64,000 nucleotides of DNA, from assembly GCF_003674095.1 (NCBI RefSeq), contig NZ_RDBF01000001.1, forward strand, positions 186,001 through 250,000. Reading direction: 5' to 3'. Shown in pieces: positions 1 to 7,669 of this stretch; the stretch's first letter is position 1; the number at the start of each line of letters is the position of its first letter. The notes below the pieces were generated by a model, which was not told the origin of the DNA, did no database searches, and worked only from the letters and a program-made list of their open reading frames with translations. This DNA comes from Aeromicrobium phragmitis. GTDB taxonomy: Bacteria > Actinomycetota > Actinomycetes > Propionibacteriales > Nocardioidaceae. A program made the translations under genes and the position numbers.

Positions 1-359
1 GGATCGAACTCCGACTCCAGGGCGAAGGCGTACAGGTGGCGCCCGAGGTCCGCGTGCCCGGGGTACTGGTGCTGTTCGACGTTGAGGAAGGACGCCATCT
101 CCTGGGTGACCGGCCCGAGGTACTCGTCACCCGCCGCGATCGCGAAAGCCGGGAGGTTGCCGAGGTGGAAGTTGGTGAAATGCTCCACCGAGACGGCGAT
201 GATCGCGTCCGGCTGGAGCTCCTCGATCTGCCGTCGCACCTGCGCATAGGCCCCCTCGACGGCCTTCTGCTGCTCGGGCTCGGCCCGCTCGGGCCAACCG
301 GTGATGCCCGGCGAGTGCGACGCGGCGAACGCTCCGACGATCTTCCCGGTATCAGCCAT
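1..359 (-). CDS. LigB-type class III extradiol ring-cleavage dioxygenase, catalytic subunit (partial)
   Basis: The gene runs off the left edge; the first 119 codons from the ATG at 359 are present. The N-terminus reads AASHSPGITGWPE and later SVEHFTNFH, matching the LigB fold (protocatechuate 4,5-dioxygenase beta family), in which two histidines (here H15 and H60) and a later glutamate hold non-haem Fe(II). The family opens catecholic or hydroxypyridine-type rings by meta cleavage with O2. It starts 2 bp after the small LigA-type subunit, as expected for a two-subunit enzyme. The iron-binding glutamate lies outside the window. The substrate cannot be read from this fragment. Confidence 0.85.
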   Translation of the reverse strand, partial: MADTGKIVGAFAASHSPGITGWPERAEPEQQKAVEGAYAQVRRQIEELQPDAIIAVSVEHFTNFHLGNLPAFAIAAGDEYLGPVTQEMASFLNVEQHQYPGHADLGRHLYAFALESEFD

Positions 360-361
360 CG

Positions 362-610
362 TTATTTCTCCCCACGAATTCGGGCGTAGTATTCGGCGCG
401 GTCGACTTCGAGTTGAATGGCGCAGAAATACAGCAGGTACGGATTGATTCCTTTTTCGTACATGGATTTGAAATCGAGCTGCTGCAGATGGTCACGGAAC
501 TCGTCCTCGATCCCGTACTCGTCGAGGACCGCTCCCGAATCGCGCATGTATCGGTCCTTCACGGAGGGATCCCGGCGGATGTCCCAGAGCAATTTATGAA
601 CGCTGTACAT
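362..610 (-). CDS. LigA-type small subunit of extradiol dioxygenase
   Basis: An 82-aa protein (MYSVHKLLWDIRRD... to YARIRGEK) matching the LigA helical domain family, which caps the active site of the LigB subunit and helps bind substrate. It is near the minimal domain length (about 80-90 aa) and shorter than the roughly 140-aa LigA of sphingomonads. An AAGGAG lies about 13 nt before the ATG. It precedes the LigB-type gene by 2 bp. The 121-bp gap upstream of it holds a dyad also found in the divergent promoter region of the cluster, so this pair may have its own regulated promoter. Confidence 0.82.
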   Translation of the reverse strand: MYSVHKLLWDIRRDPSVKDRYMRDSGAVLDEYGIEDEFRDHLQQLDFKSMYEKGINPYLLYFCAIQLEVDRAEYYARIRGEK

Positions 611-701
611 CGCTGTGCTCTCTCTCCTTGCCCGAGGTCTCCCCCGTCCCCATGCGGACGATCTCGCAATTTCAATCTAGAACCGCTGGGGACGGGGGTC
701 G

Positions 702-717
702 TGACCCTTACGGGTCA
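702..717. promoter_or_regulatory. Operator-like dyad TGACCC-N4-GGGTCA (copy 1)
   Basis: Perfect 6-bp inverted repeat with a 4-bp spacer, in the gap between the alpha/beta hydrolase and ligA-type genes. GGGTCA is followed by AATTC; the same ten bases (GGGTCAATTC) recur at 5231-5240. Two related dyads occur in the divergent promoter region of this cluster, so it is a candidate binding site for a local regulator outside the window. Confidence 0.5.
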
Positions 718-731
718 ATTCGCTCGGGTGC

Positions 732-1874
732 TCAGATCTTGTGCGCGAACCAGTCGGTCAGGCGGGCGGTCGCGACCGAGAAGTAGTCGTAGCTGCAGTG
801 CAGCGAACCGGCCTGGTCGTAGATGTCGACGGTGACGTCATCGGTGGTGAGCGCGTCCACGAAGCGCCGCGCACCGTTGATGTCCATGATGATGTCGTCC
901 GTGCCGTGCATGACGTAGACGGGCACGTCGATCTTGTCGGCCACACCGTCGAGCGTGAACTTGGCGAGCTTCTCGCGGGCCTCGGCGTCGTCCGCCGATC
1001 CGCTCAGCCACTGCAGCTGCTCCTGAAGCGGCGGGTAGAACTCGTAGAAGTCGGTGAGGATGCTCCAGGTGCCGCACCAGGCGGCGACCGCCTTGACGCG
1101 CGGTTCGAAGGCCGCTGCTCGCGGTGCGTAGTACCCGCCGAAGCTCACGCCCGCGAGGCCGATGCGGTCGGCGTCGACGTCGTCGCGCTGCTCCAACACG
1201 TCCAGGACCGCCCGGACCGGCACTTCGTAGTCGGGCCGGCTGTAGAGCTGCTTGAAACGCAGGGAGCTGCCTCGGCCCGGGGTGTCGACCATGACGACAT
1301 TCATGCCGCGGTCAGGGAACTCCGAACCGCCGAGGAAGTACAGCTCCTCGGCCCACGAGTCGGCGCCACCGAGGAACAGCACCGTCGGGCGCCGCGCACC
1401 CGACCCGTCGGGACGCACGATGTAGCCCTCCATCGTGGTGCCCTCGAACGGGACCTCGATCTGCTCGATGCGCCCGTCGGTGAGAGCGGCGGCGCGGCGG
1501 AAGTTCTCGCGACCGGCGTTGTAGGCCTCGTTGCGCCGAGGGTCCTGCGACCGGAGGAAGAACTCCGAGTGCCGGAAGTAGCTGCACGAGCGGAAGAGTG
1601 CGCGGCGGCCCGTGGTGATGTTGCCGTCGGCCAGGGCGGCCTCGCCCTGCGCCGCCACCTCGCGGGCGGTGCGCTGCCATTCGCGGTACCAGATCTCGCC
1701 GTCGGTGGTCTCCGTACCGATACGGGCGGCGGTCCGGCTGCACTCGAACAGGTCGGCGCCGCCGACCGCGACCTGGGCGAGGAGGCGCATCGTCTGGATC
1801 GACCAGTCCTCGTCCTGGGGGAAGAGCTCGATCGTCGAGAGGGCGTCGGCGTTGGTGGGTGTCTCGGTCGTCAT
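732..1874 (-). CDS. Alpha/beta hydrolase (2,6-dihydropseudooxynicotine hydrolase/FrsA-like)
   Basis: 380 aa, an alpha/beta hydrolase with a helical N-terminal region of about 130 residues before the core. The nucleophile elbow is GVSFGG (serine near residue 244); likely acid and histidine lie in HGTDDIIMD and SLHCSYD. The layout resembles C-C bond hydrolases such as 2,6-dihydropseudooxynicotine hydrolase and FrsA-like esterases. I chose the ATG at 1874 because an AAGGAG sits 8 nt upstream; an in-frame ATG at 1880 would be only 2 nt from it. It lies 24 bp after the reductase gene. It may cleave the product of ring opening or a side-chain ketone (inference). Confidence 0.8.
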   Translation of the reverse strand: MTTETPTNADALSTIELFPQDEDWSIQTMRLLAQVAVGGADLFECSRTAARIGTETTDGEIWYREWQRTAREVAAQGEAALADGNITTGRRALFRSCSYFRHSEFFLRSQDPRRNEAYNAGRENFRRAAALTDGRIEQIEVPFEGTTMEGYIVRPDGSGARRPTVLFLGGADSWAEELYFLGGSEFPDRGMNVVMVDTPGRGSSLRFKQLYSRPDYEVPVRAVLDVLEQRDDVDADRIGLAGVSFGGYYAPRAAAFEPRVKAVAAWCGTWSILTDFYEFYPPLQEQLQWLSGSADDAEAREKLAKFTLDGVADKIDVPVYVMHGTDDIIMDINGARRFVDALTTDDVTVDIYDQAGSLHCSYDYFSVATARLTDWFAHKI

Positions 1875-1898
1875 GTCCATTTCTCCTTGGGTGGGTGG

Positions 1899-3092
1899 TC
1901 AAGCACAGGTGGCGAGGTCGGCGGCGGCCTCGGTCCACGACATGCCGTCGCGGATCGCGATCCGGCAGCGGGCGAGGCGCCGCGGCGCGTTGATGCACAG
2001 CGCGCCACGGAGTCGGCCGTCACGGCCGAAGAGGATGACGGCGGAGTCCTCACCCCGTTCGACGACGATGTCGTCCGCAGCGTCGGCGCGACCCACGAAG
2101 CGGGCCTTCGCGGAGAACTGGTCCGTCCAGAAGTACGGGATCGAGCGGTAGCTCTCGCGCTCGCCGAGCAGGGTGCCGGCCGCGTGCCGCCCCTGCTCCA
2201 CGGCGTTGGTCCAATGTTCGACGCGCATGCTCTCGCCGAAGAGGTCGTTGTGCCAGCGTGCGACGTCGCCGGCCGCGACGATGTCGGGATGGCTGGTGCG
2301 CAAGTCGGATCCGCAGACGACGCCGTCCTCGAGAACGAGCCCGCTTCCGCTCAACCAGTCGACTGCCGGCGCGGCGCCGACGCTCTCCAGGAACAGGTCG
2401 GCCTCCAGGGTCGCGCGCCCCGGGCTCCGCACGACGACCCCGCCGCCGGAGCGCGGATCGATACTGTCCACCGAGGTCCCGCAGCGAATGTCGACGCCGT
2501 GGGTGGTGTGCAGATCCGTGAACCACGCGCCGGCCTCGCCCAGCACGCGGGCCAGAGGGGATGCAGCGACGTCGATCACCGTCACGTCGAGGCCCAACGT
2601 GCGGGCGGTGGCGGCGACCTCGAGCCCGATGAAGCCGGCGCCGAGAACGACGAGACGCCGCCCCGGTTCGAGCTGGTCCCCGAGCCGCTGGGCATCGTCG
2701 AGGGTGCGCAGCTGGCACAGTCGCGCCGGGTCGCCACACAGTCGATGCGCGAATCGGCGCACCGACGATCCGGTCGCCACGACGAGCCCGTCGAAGTCGA
2801 GCTGCCCGCCCGAGTCCAGCCACAGTCGCTTGGGGCCGGGCTCCAGCGCCCGCGCCGGCTCGCCCAGCCGCAGGGTCACACCCTGCTCCTCGTACCACTG
2901 CGGCGGCCGCAGCGCGAGACGCTCACCGTCGAGACCTCCGCTGAGGGCTTCCTTCGACAGCGGCGGGCGATCGTAGGGGAGGTGCCGCTCCGCGCCGACG
3001 AGGGTGATCTCGCCGGTGAAACCTCGATCCCGCAACCCTTCGATCGCGTTGACCCCCGCGAGCGAGGCCCCCACCACGACGACGTGGTCCAT
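1899..3092 (-). CDS. FAD-dependent NAD(P)H:ferredoxin reductase
   Basis: 397 aa, beginning MDHVVVVGASLAGVNAIEGLR, a GxxxxG dinucleotide fold for FAD. A second fold, VVLGAGFIGLEVAATARTLG, binds NAD(P)H, and ATGSSVRRF and AAGDVARWHN are typical of the rubredoxin/putidaredoxin reductase family. It passes electrons from NAD(P)H to a small ferredoxin. The start is fixed by context: its ATG shares one base with the TGA of the ferredoxin gene (TGATG), implying coupled translation. The oxygenase served by the pair (a P450 or Rieske enzyme) is not in the window. Confidence 0.9.
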   Translation of the reverse strand: MDHVVVVGASLAGVNAIEGLRDRGFTGEITLVGAERHLPYDRPPLSKEALSGGLDGERLALRPPQWYEEQGVTLRLGEPARALEPGPKRLWLDSGGQLDFDGLVVATGSSVRRFAHRLCGDPARLCQLRTLDDAQRLGDQLEPGRRLVVLGAGFIGLEVAATARTLGLDVTVIDVAASPLARVLGEAGAWFTDLHTTHGVDIRCGTSVDSIDPRSGGGVVVRSPGRATLEADLFLESVGAAPAVDWLSGSGLVLEDGVVCGSDLRTSHPDIVAAGDVARWHNDLFGESMRVEHWTNAVEQGRHAAGTLLGERESYRSIPYFWTDQFSAKARFVGRADAADDIVVERGEDSAVILFGRDGRLRGALCINAPRRLARCRIAIRDGMSWTEAAADLATCA

Positions 3093-3304
3093 CACGCGTC
3101 GCTCTGGTTCTCGACGGCGATGGCGTGCGCCGGGCATCCGCGTGCCGAGGCCTCCGCCTTGGCGCGGAGCGACTCCGGCACGACTTCCTGGAGCAGGAGC
3201 GCCACGTCATCGTCCTCATCGAAGTCCCAGATCTCCGGGGCCTCGATGAGGCAGTTGGCGTACCCCTGGCACTTGCTCGGATCGAACTTGACGATGATGG
3301 CCAT
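3092..3304 (-). CDS. 3Fe-4S ferredoxin (P450-type)
   Basis: 70 aa. Cysteines C12, C18 (CQGYANC) and C57 (GCPAHAI), with no fourth cysteine in the first motif, are the signature of single-cluster 3Fe-4S ferredoxins that feed actinobacterial cytochromes P450. It carries single electrons from the reductase encoded next to it to an oxygenase. A GGGGAAG lies before the ATG. It follows the amidohydrolase gene by 31 bp and overlaps the reductase start by 1 bp. Confidence 0.92.
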   Translation of the reverse strand: MAIIVKFDPSKCQGYANCLIEAPEIWDFDEDDDVALLLQEVVPESLRAKAEASARGCPAHAIAVENQSDA

Positions 3305-3335
3305 CGGTCACTTCCCCACGTCGTGTTGTCGACTA

Positions 3336-4538
3336 TCAGTGCGCTGCTGCCTCGAGATGCGGCAGTGCCGGCGAGACCCGTGCTCGGCGAGCCGCGGCAG
3401 GCGTGTTCCGGCTGCGGAGCGCACGCACCTCGCCACCCGTCACGACCGCCGAGATCCCCGGGAGGTCGCCGATCGCGAGGGCGCTGCGGGCGTCGTCGCG
3501 GGTCGAGCCCCAGGGGGCGTCGAGGACGATCACGTCTGCGGCCCGCCCGACCTCGATCAGCCCCGCCGGCAGCGCCCAGGTGCGGGCGTTGTTGCCCGTG
3601 GCGAACGCCCAGACCACAGCCGGGTCGATGCCCGTCCACGAGGCGACTTCGGCGACCGTCTTGAGGACGCCCAGCGGCATCACTCCGGTGCCGGTCGGGG
3701 TGTCCGAGCCGATCACCAGACGGTCGAGGCGCCCCTCCTCCGCGCATTTGCGGGCGATCCGTACCGCGGACTTGAGATTTCCGGCCTGCACGAGCTGCAG
3801 CGCCATGTCGGTCTCCTCGATGATCCGGTCCACGCCCGCGGCGTCCAGGGAGGTCGGTCCGCCGTTGATGTGTCCGCAGACATCGGGAGCCAGGTGCAGG
3901 AGGTGGTCGGGCGTGATGGGCTTGCTGCCCGGGATGCTCGCGCCGCCGGAGTGGCACATGACGGTGATGCCGTGCGCCTGCGCACCCCGCACCTGCTCGT
4001 AGCCGTCCGCGGGGTCCTCGTAGAGACCGAAGCCGAACTTCGCGAGCCGCACACCCGCCTCCTGAAGCTCGGCGAAATCGCGATCGGTGAGTGTGGGTTC
4101 GAGCACCACCGCACCGGCGTGCACCGTCATCCCGTTGGGCGTGAAGTTGTCGAAGCACGTCTTGGCCGCGATCGCGAGCGCCTTCACGCCGGCGGCCGAG
4201 TGCGGTCGCCCCTGCGCGTGGATCTCGCCGGGCGAGACCACTGACGTGATGCCGCCGTGCACGTAGCTGGCGAGGAAGTCGACCGTCTTCTGCCGGGGGG
4301 TGTAGTCGCCGAGCACCACGTGGCAGTGCGAGTCGATGAGCCCGGGTGCCACCGTCGAGCCTTCGGCGTCGAGGACGACATCGGCCTCGGCGATCAGTGC
4401 GGCGAGGTCCTCGCGGCGGCCGATCGCCTCGATCACTCCGTCACGGGTCACGATCGTGTCGGCATCGGCGACGATCGGTTCGCGCCAGTCCCCGGAGAAG
4501 ATCTCTTCCGCGCCGACGACGGCCAGGGTGCCGGTCAT
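3336..4538 (-). CDS. Amidohydrolase-superfamily protein, enamidase-like
   Basis: 400 aa. GLIDSHCHV (H71, H73) is the metal HxH motif of the amidohydrolase superfamily; a lysine in LAKFGFG, histidines in VMCHSGG and GHINGG, and IGSDTPTGTG supply the remaining metal or catalytic residues. The sequence resembles enamidases of anaerobic nicotinate breakdown, which hydrolyse a cyclic enamide in a reduced pyridine ring, and related imidazolonepropionase-like enzymes. Its ATG overlaps the stop of the upstream AA_synth gene by 4 bp (ATGA). It is the best hint that the substrate contains a ring nitrogen; the exact reaction is inferred. Confidence 0.75.
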   Translation of the reverse strand: MTGTLAVVGAEEIFSGDWREPIVADADTIVTRDGVIEAIGRREDLAALIAEADVVLDAEGSTVAPGLIDSHCHVVLGDYTPRQKTVDFLASYVHGGITSVVSPGEIHAQGRPHSAAGVKALAIAAKTCFDNFTPNGMTVHAGAVVLEPTLTDRDFAELQEAGVRLAKFGFGLYEDPADGYEQVRGAQAHGITVMCHSGGASIPGSKPITPDHLLHLAPDVCGHINGGPTSLDAAGVDRIIEETDMALQLVQAGNLKSAVRIARKCAEEGRLDRLVIGSDTPTGTGVMPLGVLKTVAEVASWTGIDPAVVWAFATGNNARTWALPAGLIEVGRAADVIVLDAPWGSTRDDARSALAIGDLPGISAVVTGGEVRALRSRNTPAAARRARVSPALPHLEAAAH

Positions 4539-5119
4539 GCTCGGCTCCGAGCCTCGTCGACGGTCATGCCGCCGACGCGGGCGTTGAGCCGGCCGCGATT
4601 GGCGACCGCGGCGATCACGACCAGTTCGTCCGGATGCGGCGCGTCGGGGATCCGCACCTCGAGCGCGTCGTAGTGGCTGCGGACCCAGACCTCGTCCTTG
4701 TACGCGAGCGGGACGTCGATCGTCGTTCCAGCGACCGCCGGCTTGGTGACCGAGGTGATCCAGGCGTCACCGCCGCCGATCGCGTCGCGGAAGGCGTTGC
4801 CGAAGATCGAGGTGAGCGCGGCGTTGATGTGCTCCTGCTCGCCGTCGGTGCCGACGAGTCCCGCCTTGCCGTAGCTCTCCACCGGTGCGTCGAGCAGCCG
4901 AGCGGCCTCCTTGCCGACCAGGGTGCCGATCTGCTCCGATGCCTCGATCAGCGCTGAGAGGTCCTCGACGTAGCCGGCTCCGGCGTACGGGTTCTTCAGG
5001 ACAGCGCATACCGCGACCCGCCGCAGCGGACCCCCCTCATCGGTCCGACCGGCCGAGTTCCGCACCTCCTCCACCTGGGAGAAGACCTTCCGAATCGCCA
5101 CCTCGTGCGCTGCTACCAC
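4535..5119 (-). CDS. AA_synth (DUF1185) family protein
   Basis: 194 aa, with RRVAVCAVLKNPYAG, GKAGLVGTDGEQEH and a C-terminal HPDELVVIAAVANRGRLNARVG, features of the 'amino acid synthesis' family (PF06684). Its biochemical role is not established; members often sit with amidohydrolases and oxygenases in catabolic operons. It is the first gene of the minus-strand operon. The GTG at 5119 is preceded by AAGGAGG 5 nt upstream. It overlaps the enamidase-like gene by 4 bp, so the two probably act together. Confidence 0.75.
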   Translation of the reverse strand: MVAAHEVAIRKVFSQVEEVRNSAGRTDEGGPLRRVAVCAVLKNPYAGAGYVEDLSALIEASEQIGTLVGKEAARLLDAPVESYGKAGLVGTDGEQEHINAALTSIFGNAFRDAIGGGDAWITSVTKPAVAGTTIDVPLAYKDEVWVRSHYDALEVRIPDAPHPDELVVIAAVANRGRLNARVGGMTVDEARSRA

Positions 5120-5220
5120 GATGCCTCCTTACGATCGCCACCCCGCGACGGTCAGATCCCGGGTCGCCCCGTCAACAGGGCCTGAACAGGAAGGCTAGGA
5201 AGCGCTCGACCCCCGGGGCG

Positions 5221-5236
5221 TCCCCCTGGCGGGTCA
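5221..5236. promoter_or_regulatory. Operator-like dyad, degenerate copy 2 (TCCCCC-N4-GGGTCA)
   Basis: One perfect half-site (GGGTCA, followed by AATTC as in copy 1) and one degenerate arm. It lies in the divergent region between the AA_synth gene and the aldehyde dehydrogenase gene. Confidence 0.4.
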
Positions 5237-5291
5237 ATTCAGGAGCCGAAACCAGGCCCGGATCCGCAGCCGGGTCCGCCCGTCCGCAATG

Positions 5292-5307
5292 TGACCCGAA
5301 CGGGGTT
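5292..5307. promoter_or_regulatory. Operator-like dyad, degenerate copy 3 (TGACCC-N4-GGGGTT)
   Basis: A perfect TGACCC arm and a degenerate right arm, 60 bp upstream of the aldehyde dehydrogenase start. Placement between divergent genes suits a site that controls both transcripts. Confidence 0.4.
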
Positions 5308-5366
5308 AGCGCGCTATCGCCCTCTCATCGAGACTCACGAAGGCATCGGCCGACGAAAGGGACAGC

Positions 5367-6812
5367 GTGAATCCGGCAGCAGTCGACCCGAGCTACGGGA
5401 TCCTCATCGGTGGCGAGCACCGGTGCGCGACGGCCTCGTTCGAGGTGGAGGACCCCGCGACCTGGGAGGTGGTCGCTCATGTCACCGACGGCGGAGCCGC
5501 GGACGCCCTGGCGGCCGTCGACGCGGCAGCAGAGGCGGCCGGTTCGTGGCGATCCTGTGCGCCGCGGGACCGGGCTGCGGTGCTTCACCACGCGTACGCG
5601 CTCATGCGCGACCGCGCGGAGAGTCTCGCCGATCTCATTGCCCTGGAGAACGGCAAATCCCGAGCCGATGCACTCGCCGAGGTCAGTTATGCCGGCGACT
5701 TCCTGCGCTGGTACGCCGAGGAGGCCGTTCGGTCATCGGGTTCGTACGGACCGTCGCCGGGAGGGGGAACCCGGACCATCGTGACGCAGCTGCCGATCGG
5801 TGTCGCCGCGCTCGTCACGCCGTGGAACTTTCCCGCCGCGATGGTCACCCGCAAGGTCGCGCCGGCCCTCGCCGCCGGCTGCACGGCCGTACTCAAGCCC
5901 GCCGCCGAGACACCACTGACGGCCCTCGCCATCGCTGAGCTCCTCGCGGACGCGGGACTTCCCGCGGGTGTCGTCAACGTCGTCCCCACCACCGATCCGG
6001 GCGCCGTCGTCGGCCAGTGGCTCGGCGATCGCCGTGTTCGCAAGATCTCGTTCACCGGCTCGACCGCCGTCGGCAAGGTGCTGCTGCGGCAAGCGGCCGA
6101 GCGCGTCGTGGCGTCGTCCATGGAGCTCGGCGGCAATGCCCCCTTCGTGGTCACCGAGGACGCCGACGTCGACGCGGCAGTGCGGGGCGCCCTCGTGGCG
6201 AAGTTCCGCAACGGGGGCCAGGCCTGCACCGCGGCCAACGGCTTCTTCGTCCATGCCGCCATCGCCGAGCGATTCACGGAGCAGTTCTGCGCCGCCGCCG
6301 CACGGTTGCGCATCGGTCCGGCCGCAACCGGGGCCGATCTCGGTCCGGTCATCTCAGCCAGGGCCGTCGATCGACTCGATGAGCTGGTGGAGGACGCGCT
6401 CGCCCGCGGTGCGCGGCTGCGGTATCGCGCGGACCTCTCGGCGGACCGCGGCTGGTTCGTGCCACCGACGGTGCTGACCCACGTCGATCGGACGGCGACG
6501 CTCTACCGGGAGGAGATCTTCGGCCCGGTCGCGCCCATCGTCACGTGGGAGGACGAGGCCGCGCTGCTCGAGGAGCTCAACCAGGATGACCTCGGGCTCG
6601 CGGCGTATGTGTACTCGGGAGACCTGCAGCGCGCCGTGCGGTTCGCCGAGGCGCTAGAGGTCGGGATGGTCGGCATCAACCGCGGCGTGGTGTCTGACCC
6701 CTCTGCGCCCTTCGGCGGCGTCAAGGAGAGCGGTCTGGGTCGAGAAGGAGCGCGTGCCGGGATCGAGGCGTTCCAGGAGTCGCGCTACCTGAGCGTCGAC
6801 TGGCCCGACTGA
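5367..6812 (+). CDS. NAD(P)-dependent aldehyde dehydrogenase (succinate-semialdehyde type)
   Basis: 481 aa with all hallmarks of the ALDH superfamily: VTPWNFPAAMVTRK, FTGSTAVGK (cofactor binding), the general base in MELGGNAPF (E253) and the catalytic cysteine in GGQACTAANGF (C287), then EEIFGPVAPI. The family oxidises an aldehyde to an acid; closest in style to succinate-semialdehyde dehydrogenases. It starts with GTG after an AAAGGGAC. It is transcribed away from the ring-cleavage operon across a 247-bp region that contains two regulatory dyads, so it probably handles an aldehyde formed late in that pathway (inference). Confidence 0.9.
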   Translation: MNPAAVDPSYGILIGGEHRCATASFEVEDPATWEVVAHVTDGGAADALAAVDAAAEAAGSWRSCAPRDRAAVLHHAYALMRDRAESLADLIALENGKSRADALAEVSYAGDFLRWYAEEAVRSSGSYGPSPGGGTRTIVTQLPIGVAALVTPWNFPAAMVTRKVAPALAAGCTAVLKPAAETPLTALAIAELLADAGLPAGVVNVVPTTDPGAVVGQWLGDRRVRKISFTGSTAVGKVLLRQAAERVVASSMELGGNAPFVVTEDADVDAAVRGALVAKFRNGGQACTAANGFFVHAAIAERFTEQFCAAAARLRIGPAATGADLGPVISARAVDRLDELVEDALARGARLRYRADLSADRGWFVPPTVLTHVDRTATLYREEIFGPVAPIVTWEDEAALLEELNQDDLGLAAYVYSGDLQRAVRFAEALEVGMVGINRGVVSDPSAPFGGVKESGLGREGARAGIEAFQESRYLSVDWPD

Positions 6813-6883
6813 GTGAACTCCGCGAGTGGCGGAACGAGGAACGTCAGCGATCGTGAAGGGCGCGGGGGCGGCCGAGCGGCGCG

Positions 6884-7669
6884 TCAGCGGCGCCAATAGC
6901 CGGTGACGTCGAGGCAATCGCGTGCAACGTCGCGCTCGTTCTTGAGGAAGTCACGGACCTGACGGATCGTGCGAGTCTCGCCGGCCACCCAGCAGAACGC
7001 CTCACCGGGCCACCAGTCGAGCTTGCGGACCGCCTCGATCCACGCCTCCGGCCCGACGGCCCACTGGATCTCGACACCGGGCGGCTGCGCCAGATCCTGC
7101 GTGTGCGCCGCGTCGGTGAGCTCGACGACCACCTGGCCGCGCCACCCCTCGGGCCACTCCTCGAGAAGCCGACCGATCGCCGGCAACGCCGTCTCATCAC
7201 CGGCGACGAGCATCCAGTCCTGACCCTGGGGAAGGAGCAGCGAGCGGGTGGGGCCGACGATCCACGCGGGGTCGCCGGGCGTGACGCGCTCGGCCCACTC
7301 GGCGGCGAAACCGTCACCGTGCCGGACGAAGTCAAGGTCCAGCTCGAGCGTGGTGGGGTCGTACCGACGCGGTGTGTAGTCCTTGGCGATCGGACGACCG
7401 CCCGCCGCGCCCCACTCGAGCCGGTCCGGCCCCTGGATCGGCAAGGGCGGACGCTCACTGCCCTCGATCGGCACGAGCAGCTTGACGTGGTCGTCGAAAC
7501 CGTCGCTGCGGAACTCGGGCAGACGTCCACCCTCGACCTCGAAGCCGGCGAGTTGCTCGCCGGTCAATGTCACCCGCCGCATGGCAGGGCTCACGTCGCT
7601 GACTCGAACGACCCGCAATGCCCGCAGCACCGTGGACCATCCCACGGCTTGGCGCCGCGTACGTGCCAT
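6884..7669 (-). CDS. Siderophore-interacting protein (FAD-binding ferric-siderophore reductase family)
   Basis: 261 aa, cytoplasmic. The N-terminal half is a flavin-binding barrel (VSPAMRRVTLTGEQLAGF, DYTPRRYDPTTLELDLDFV) and the C-terminal half an NAD(P)H domain (MLVAGDETALPAIGRLLE, CWVAGETRTIRQVRDFL, ending DVTGYWRR), as in ViuB/YqjH ferric-siderophore reductases. Its ATG overlaps the TGA of the upstream lipoprotein gene by one base, so the two are coupled. A second protein of this family is encoded at 30745-31638. Unlike that one, no iron box is visible in front of this pair. Confidence 0.88.
   Translation of the reverse strand: MARTRRQAVGWSTVLRALRVVRVSDVSPAMRRVTLTGEQLAGFEVEGGRLPEFRSDGFDDHVKLLVPIEGSERPPLPIQGPDRLEWGAAGGRPIAKDYTPRRYDPTTLELDLDFVRHGDGFAAEWAERVTPGDPAWIVGPTRSLLLPQGQDWMLVAGDETALPAIGRLLEEWPEGWRGQVVVELTDAAHTQDLAQPPGVEIQWAVGPEAWIEAVRKLDWWPGEAFCWVAGETRTIRQVRDFLKNERDVARDCLDVTGYWRR

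Noticed and set aside
741-4244. Very long plus-strand open frame (1167 codons) opposite the hydrolase/reductase/amidohydrolase genes
   Set aside because: It is antisense to four well-supported genes and has no recognisable domain; open antisense frames are common in GC-rich DNA.
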